From Pseudomonas laurentiana (lineage in GTDB: Bacteria; Pseudomonadota; Gammaproteobacteria; Pseudomonadales; Pseudomonadaceae): DNA of 64,000 nucleotides. Every line of letters begins with the position of its first letter. Within the stretch, counting starts at the first letter, position 1. The stretch is from the NCBI RefSeq assembly GCF_014648275.1, contig NZ_BMQU01000012.1, positions 1 through 64,000 on the forward strand, written 5' to 3'. A program made the translations under genes and the position numbers. The notes beneath the pieces were generated by a model that made no database searches, was not told the DNA's origin, and was given only the letters and a program-made list of their open reading frames with translations. Of this stretch, positions 60,078 through 64,000 are shown piece by piece.

Positions 60078-61902
60078 CCTGCCGGGGTCACCCGACCCGG
60101 TGCCGGGGTCACCGGCAGGTCATGTCGATCGTCTGAGCTGGGCTGAAATTCGTCGCTTGGCCTTGCAGCACAAAAAAGCCCTGTGGATCGCCAATGGCGT
60201 TGCTGTGCTGGCGGCGCTATGCAGTGTGCCGATCCCGCTGTTACTGCCGCTGCTGGTCGACGAAGTGTTGCTGGGGCATGGTGACGCTGCGCTGAAGTGG
60301 ATGAATCAGTTCCTGCCACAAGGCTGGCAGGTGGCTGCCGGCTACATTGGCCTGATGCTTCTGGCGACCTTGTGCCTGCGGGTATGCGCCCTGACATTCA
60401 ACGTGATTCAGGCCAGGTTGTTTGCCGGCCTGGCCAAGGACATTGTCTACCGCTTGCGTATCCGCCTGATCGAGCGGCTCAAGCGAATTTCCCTGAGCGA
60501 GTACGAAAGCCTCGGCAGTGGAACGGTCACGACGCACTTGGTGACGGACCTCGACACCCTGGACAAGTTTGTCGGTGAAACACTCAGCCGTTTCCTCGTA
60601 GCGGTGCTGACCTTGACCGGAACTGCCGGGATTCTGATCTGGATGCACTGGCAGTTGGCGCTGTTGATCCTGCTGTTTAACCCGTTGGTGATTTTTGCCA
60701 CCGTGCAGTTGGGCAAACGGGTCAAGCACCTGAAAAAGCTGGAAAACGACAGCACCTCGCGGTTTACCCAGGCGTTGGCTGAGACACTGGATGCGATTCA
60801 GGAGATTCGTGCGGGTAACCGCCAGGGCTACTTCCTGGGGCGGCTGGGTTTACGGGCCCAGGAGGTGCGTAACTATGCCGTTGCTTCGCAGTGGAAGAGT
60901 GACGCCAGTGGGCGGGCCAGTGGCCTGTTGTTCCAGTTTGGTATCGATATCTTCCGTGCGGCGGCAATGCTCACCGTGCTGTTCTCCGACCTTTCCATCG
61001 GCCAGATGCTGGCCGTGTTCAGCTACCTGTGGTTCATGATCGGGCCGGTAGAGCAATTATTGAACCTGCAGTACGCCTACTACGCCGCAGGCGGTGCGCT
61101 GACGCGAATCAATGAGCTGCTGGCGCGTGACGACGAGCCGCAGTTTGCCGGCGGCGTCGATCCGTTCAAGGGGCGTGACACGGTTGGCATCGACGTGCGC
61201 GGCCTGCGTTTCGCCTATGGCGAGGAGCCGGTGCTCGACCAACTCAACCTGTCGATTGCGCCCGGCGAGAAGGTCGCGATTGTCGGGGCCAGCGGGGGCG
61301 GCAAGAGCACCTTGGTGCAATTACTGCTGGGGCTCTATACCCCGCAAGCCGGGACGATCCGCTTCGGTGGCGCGACCTTGCAGGAAATTGGCCTGGAAAC
61401 CCTGCGTGAGCAGGTGGCCGTGGTGTTGCAGCATCCGTCCCTGTTCAACGACACGGTGCGCGCCAACCTGACCATGGGCCGCGATTGTTCAGACGAGGCG
61501 TGCTGGCAGGCGTTGGGCATTGCCCAGCTGGAGGCCACCATTGCTGCGCTGCCTCAGGGGCTGGACAGTGTGGTAGGGCGTTCCGGCGTACGCCTGTCCG
61601 GTGGGCAGCGCCAACGTCTGGCCATTGCCCGGATGGTGCTGGCCGAACCCAAGGTGGTTATCCTCGATGAAGCCACGTCAGCCCTGGACGCAGCGACCGA
61701 GTACAACCTGCATCAGGCCCTGGCCCGTTTCCTCAGTGCCCGCACGACCTTGATCATCGCCCACCGTCTGTCGGCAGTGAAGCAGGCAGACCGTGTTCTG
61801 GTGTTCGACGGCGGTCATGTTGCCGAAGACGGTTGTCATCAGCAGTTAATCGCTGACGGCGGTTTGTACGCCAAACTGTATGGTCATTTGCAACAAAGTT
61901 GA
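60070..61902 (+). CDS. ABC exporter (fused membrane and ATPase domains)
   Basis: A 610-residue half-transporter. Six membrane segments in residues 40-330 (type I exporter fold). ATPase domain from about 375 with Walker A VGASGGGKST (about 423), signature RLSGGQRQRLAIARM (about 527), Walker B VVILDEATSALDA and H-loop IIAHRLSAV. It resembles MsbA/MDR-type exporters and should work as a homodimer. The ATG at 60070 overlaps the DsbA-family gene by eight bases; shared transcription may mean linked function, perhaps thiol or peptide related, but the cargo is unknown. Confidence 0.9.
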   Translation: MLDLPGSPDPVPGSPAGHVDRLSWAEIRRLALQHKKALWIANGVAVLAALCSVPIPLLLPLLVDEVLLGHGDAALKWMNQFLPQGWQVAAGYIGLMLLATLCLRVCALTFNVIQARLFAGLAKDIVYRLRIRLIERLKRISLSEYESLGSGTVTTHLVTDLDTLDKFVGETLSRFLVAVLTLTGTAGILIWMHWQLALLILLFNPLVIFATVQLGKRVKHLKKLENDSTSRFTQALAETLDAIQEIRAGNRQGYFLGRLGLRAQEVRNYAVASQWKSDASGRASGLLFQFGIDIFRAAAMLTVLFSDLSIGQMLAVFSYLWFMIGPVEQLLNLQYAYYAAGGALTRINELLARDDEPQFAGGVDPFKGRDTVGIDVRGLRFAYGEEPVLDQLNLSIAPGEKVAIVGASGGGKSTLVQLLLGLYTPQAGTIRFGGATLQEIGLETLREQVAVVLQHPSLFNDTVRANLTMGRDCSDEACWQALGIAQLEATIAALPQGLDSVVGRSGVRLSGGQRQRLAIARMVLAEPKVVILDEATSALDAATEYNLHQALARFLSARTTLIIAHRLSAVKQADRVLVFDGGHVAEDGCHQQLIADGGLYAKLYGHLQQS

Positions 61903-62011
61903 GCGAAAAAAACGAATTTTGAGGTAAAGGCCGTTTGCCCGGCTGGCAAATATCCTAGTCTGTTGTAGGTTTAGACTCATACGGCTCTGCAACTCTGCAA
62001 CAAGGGACCTC

Positions 62012-64000
62012 ATGAAGGGAAATCGGACTCTCGAAGCGCCAAGGTTGCTGGGCATCATTTGGCCATTTGTCGCAGTCGTGCTGTTTCAGGCGTTGCTGGG
62101 CAGCATCAGCCTGTACGCGCTGTCGGCTGTGCGGGGTTATGTGGGGGGCGAAAGCCTCTGGTCCAAGGGACAGAAGGACGCTATTTACTACCTTACGCTG
62201 TATGCCGACAGTGGCGATCAGGCGGCGTTTGAGAAGTATCAGCGGGCTATTGCCGTGCCCATGGGCGGTCATGACCTGCGCACTGCGCTGGATTTGCCGA
62301 CACCGGACATCGCCGCCGCTCGCAGGGGGATGTTGCAGGGCGGCAACCACCCCGATGACGTCTCCAGTGTGATCTGGTTGTACCTGAATTTCCGTCATGT
62401 CAGTTACCTGGAAAAGGCGATTCAACTGTGGGCCGTTGGCGATGGCTTCGTGCAGCAAATCGACAGTCTTGCCCAGGAAATACGCCAAGGCTTTGCGCGC
62501 GGTAAGGCTTCGGCCAAAAAGGTGGCCGACTGGAAGGCCAGGATTGCGGCGATCAACGAGGGAGTGGCCCCGGCCGCCAGTGCGTTCAGCGATGCCTTGA
62601 GTGAGGGCTCGCGGGTGCTCCTGCGCCTGTTGCTGGTTACCAACCTGGCGACTGCATTGTTCCTGATTGCCCTGGCCTGGATGCGCTCGCACAAGCTGCT
62701 GGCGCAGCGTCAAGCGTTTGCCAGTGCGCTACAGGCTGAAAAAGAGCGAGCGCAAGTGACCTTGGCATCGATCGGCGATGGTGTGATGACCACCGACGTC
62801 GATGGCTGTATTACCTACATGAACCCGGCCGCTGAGCAGTTGACCCACTGGGATGCTCAGCAGGCGCAGGGTTTGCCTCTGGCGGCACTGTTCAATCTGC
62901 TTGATGACAATGCCGAGAAGGACAGCCTGACGCTGATTGAGCACATCCTCAGTGGCACCCTGCATGAAGGCGGTGAGCATGCCAAGCTGATTCAGCGCCT
63001 TGATGGCAGCACCGTTTCCGTTGCTCTGGTAGGTGCACCGATTCTGAGCGAAGGGCGTGTCAGTGGCGTTGTGGTGGTATTGCATGACATGACGCAGGAG
63101 CGCCAGTACATCGCCAACCTGTCCTGGCAGGCGACCCATGATGCCCTGACGGGGTTGGCCAACCGCCGGGAGTTCGAGTACCGCCTGGAGCAAGCGCTCG
63201 CAGGCCTGAGTCGAAATGCGGCTCGCCATTCATTGCTGTTTCTGGATCTGGATCAGTTCAAGCTGGTCAACGATACCTGTGGCCACGCAGCGGGCGACGA
63301 GCTACTTCGGCACATTTGTGCAGTGCTCCAGGGCGGGCTGCGAGAAGGCGACACCTTGGCGCGCCTGGGGGGCGATGAGTTCGGCATCCTGCTGGAAAAC
63401 TGCCCGCTGGAGCAAGCCGAGCGGATTGCCGAGAACCTTCGCCAGATGGTGCAGAGCCTGCACTTTGTCTGGAAAGGGCGCCCTTTCATGACGACGGTCA
63501 GTATTGGCCTGGTGCACCTCAGCCAGCAACCCTCCACGTTGGAGGCATCGCTGCGGGCCGCTGATATGGCCTGCTACATGGCCAAGGAGAAGGGGCGCAA
63601 CCGCGTTCAGGTCTACCACGCCGATGACACCGAACTGTCCATGCGTTTCGGCGAAATGGCCTGGATTCAGCGTTTGCACGTCGCATTGGAAGAAAATCGC
63701 TTTTGCCTTTACTCCCAGGAAATTGCAGCGCTGGGTGAGTCGGGCAATGCCGGTGGGCATCTTGAGATTCTTTTGCGGCTGCACGATGAGAGCGGACGCG
63801 TCATTCTGCCTGACAGCTTTATTCCGGCGGCCGAGCGATACGGGCTGATGACCGCACTGGACCGCTGGGTCGTGCGTAACGTTTTCCAGGTCATTCGCCA
63901 GAGCCTGGATGAGCCGCATCAAGGGCCGTTGGCCATGTGTGCAATCAACCTGTCCGGTAGCAGCATTGGTGACGACAATTTCCTTGATTACCTGCATCGC
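62012..64000 (+). CDS. Membrane PAS-GGDEF-EAL cyclic-di-GMP protein (3' end beyond window)
   Basis: An open frame of at least 663 codons, cut by the window edge. It has membrane segment 1 (about 11-37), a periplasmic sensor region to about 205, membrane segment 2 (about 206-224), then a PAS domain (about 245-365, ASIGDGVMTTDVDG). The GGDEF domain (about 375-535) has an intact LARLGGDEFGILL and an RxxD inhibitory site (REGD) five residues before it. The start of an EAL domain follows from about 550, with first motif EILLRL instead of EALLR; the glutamate is kept. It is thus a likely active cyclase with product inhibition and possibly a phosphodiesterase. ATG 62012 follows AAGGGACCTC. Confidence 0.9.
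   Translation, partial: MKGNRTLEAPRLLGIIWPFVAVVLFQALLGSISLYALSAVRGYVGGESLWSKGQKDAIYYLTLYADSGDQAAFEKYQRAIAVPMGGHDLRTALDLPTPDIAAARRGMLQGGNHPDDVSSVIWLYLNFRHVSYLEKAIQLWAVGDGFVQQIDSLAQEIRQGFARGKASAKKVADWKARIAAINEGVAPAASAFSDALSEGSRVLLRLLLVTNLATALFLIALAWMRSHKLLAQRQAFASALQAEKERAQVTLASIGDGVMTTDVDGCITYMNPAAEQLTHWDAQQAQGLPLAALFNLLDDNAEKDSLTLIEHILSGTLHEGGEHAKLIQRLDGSTVSVALVGAPILSEGRVSGVVVVLHDMTQERQYIANLSWQATHDALTGLANRREFEYRLEQALAGLSRNAARHSLLFLDLDQFKLVNDTCGHAAGDELLRHICAVLQGGLREGDTLARLGGDEFGILLENCPLEQAERIAENLRQMVQSLHFVWKGRPFMTTVSIGLVHLSQQPSTLEASLRAADMACYMAKEKGRNRVQVYHADDTELSMRFGEMAWIQRLHVALEENRFCLYSQEIAALGESGNAGGHLEILLRLHDESGRVILPDSFIPAAERYGLMTALDRWVVRNVFQVIRQSLDEPHQGPLAMCAINLSGSSIGDDNFLDYLHR

Overview
The window is chromosomal DNA of a fluorescent-type Pseudomonas, P. 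putida or P. fluorescens group by gene content and order. It is GC-rich (about 60% by eye). It carries the minCDE - lpxL - patatin block, prc, apeB, rluA, a betX/yjcH/actP run, mnmC, a short CsrA paralog and a nitrate reductase-flavoprotein fusion next to nirBD. Most of it is syntenic core genome. No tRNA, rRNA or CRISPR array was seen.

Layout. Bases 1-63 look like the 3' end (domains V-VI) of a group II intron whose body lies outside the window. 94-5130: an HscC-type Hsp70 converging on a J-domain/DUF805-like membrane protein and a DUF1266 protein. 5324-12720: nitrate assimilation. Two transcription units (nasA fusion; nirBD) each start with a sigma-54 -24/-12 promoter and a leader with two hexaloop hairpins followed by an intrinsic terminator, the signature of NasT/ANTAR antitermination. 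12812-17904: a PcaQ-like LysR regulator, an FKBP lipoprotein, a YkvA protein preceded by a pair of inverted DnaA boxes, an HTH/overlapping-ORF pair with its own palindrome, and an EAL-CBS-GGDEF protein with a degenerate GGDDF motif. 18028-21211: prc and a quinone oxidoreductase. 21212-22113: no genes; a structured repeat element flanked by two direct copies of a roughly 130-bp sequence.

22114-28461: an ABC importer operon (binding protein, phosphodiesterase-like enzyme, two permeases, ATPase, HAD phosphatase) divergent from a GntR/HutC regulator, probably for an organophosphate or phosphonate. 28458-30616: an MscS/YbiO-type channel gene broken by a single-base frameshift. 30900-34806: the clearest accessory island. 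It has lower GC, one small secreted protein, and four tandem paralogous genes of unknown function (245, 245, 242 and 245 aa) separated by spacers of exactly 97 bp. The order of similarities shows that a two-gene unit was duplicated.

34912-50555 returns to core: aminopeptidase ApeB, RluA, MinE-MinD-MinC, LpxL, a patatin-like protein, MlaA with an alpha/beta-hydrolase lipoprotein, REP doublets, a GH17 membrane protein, orphan betaine-binding BetX, YjcH-ActP, an SDR and YnfA. 50691-64000: an RsmI-like CsrA paralog, YheU, MnmC, polyphosphate:AMP phosphotransferase, an EamA exporter, FumC, DUF2059-BolA, TrhO, a DsbA-family protein overlapping an ABC exporter, and a membrane PAS-GGDEF-EAL protein cut by the window edge.

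The best candidates for something undescribed are the four-gene tandem array (31573-34806) and the structured element at 21351-22063. The best-supported regulatory observation is the pair of sigma-54/ANTAR leaders.
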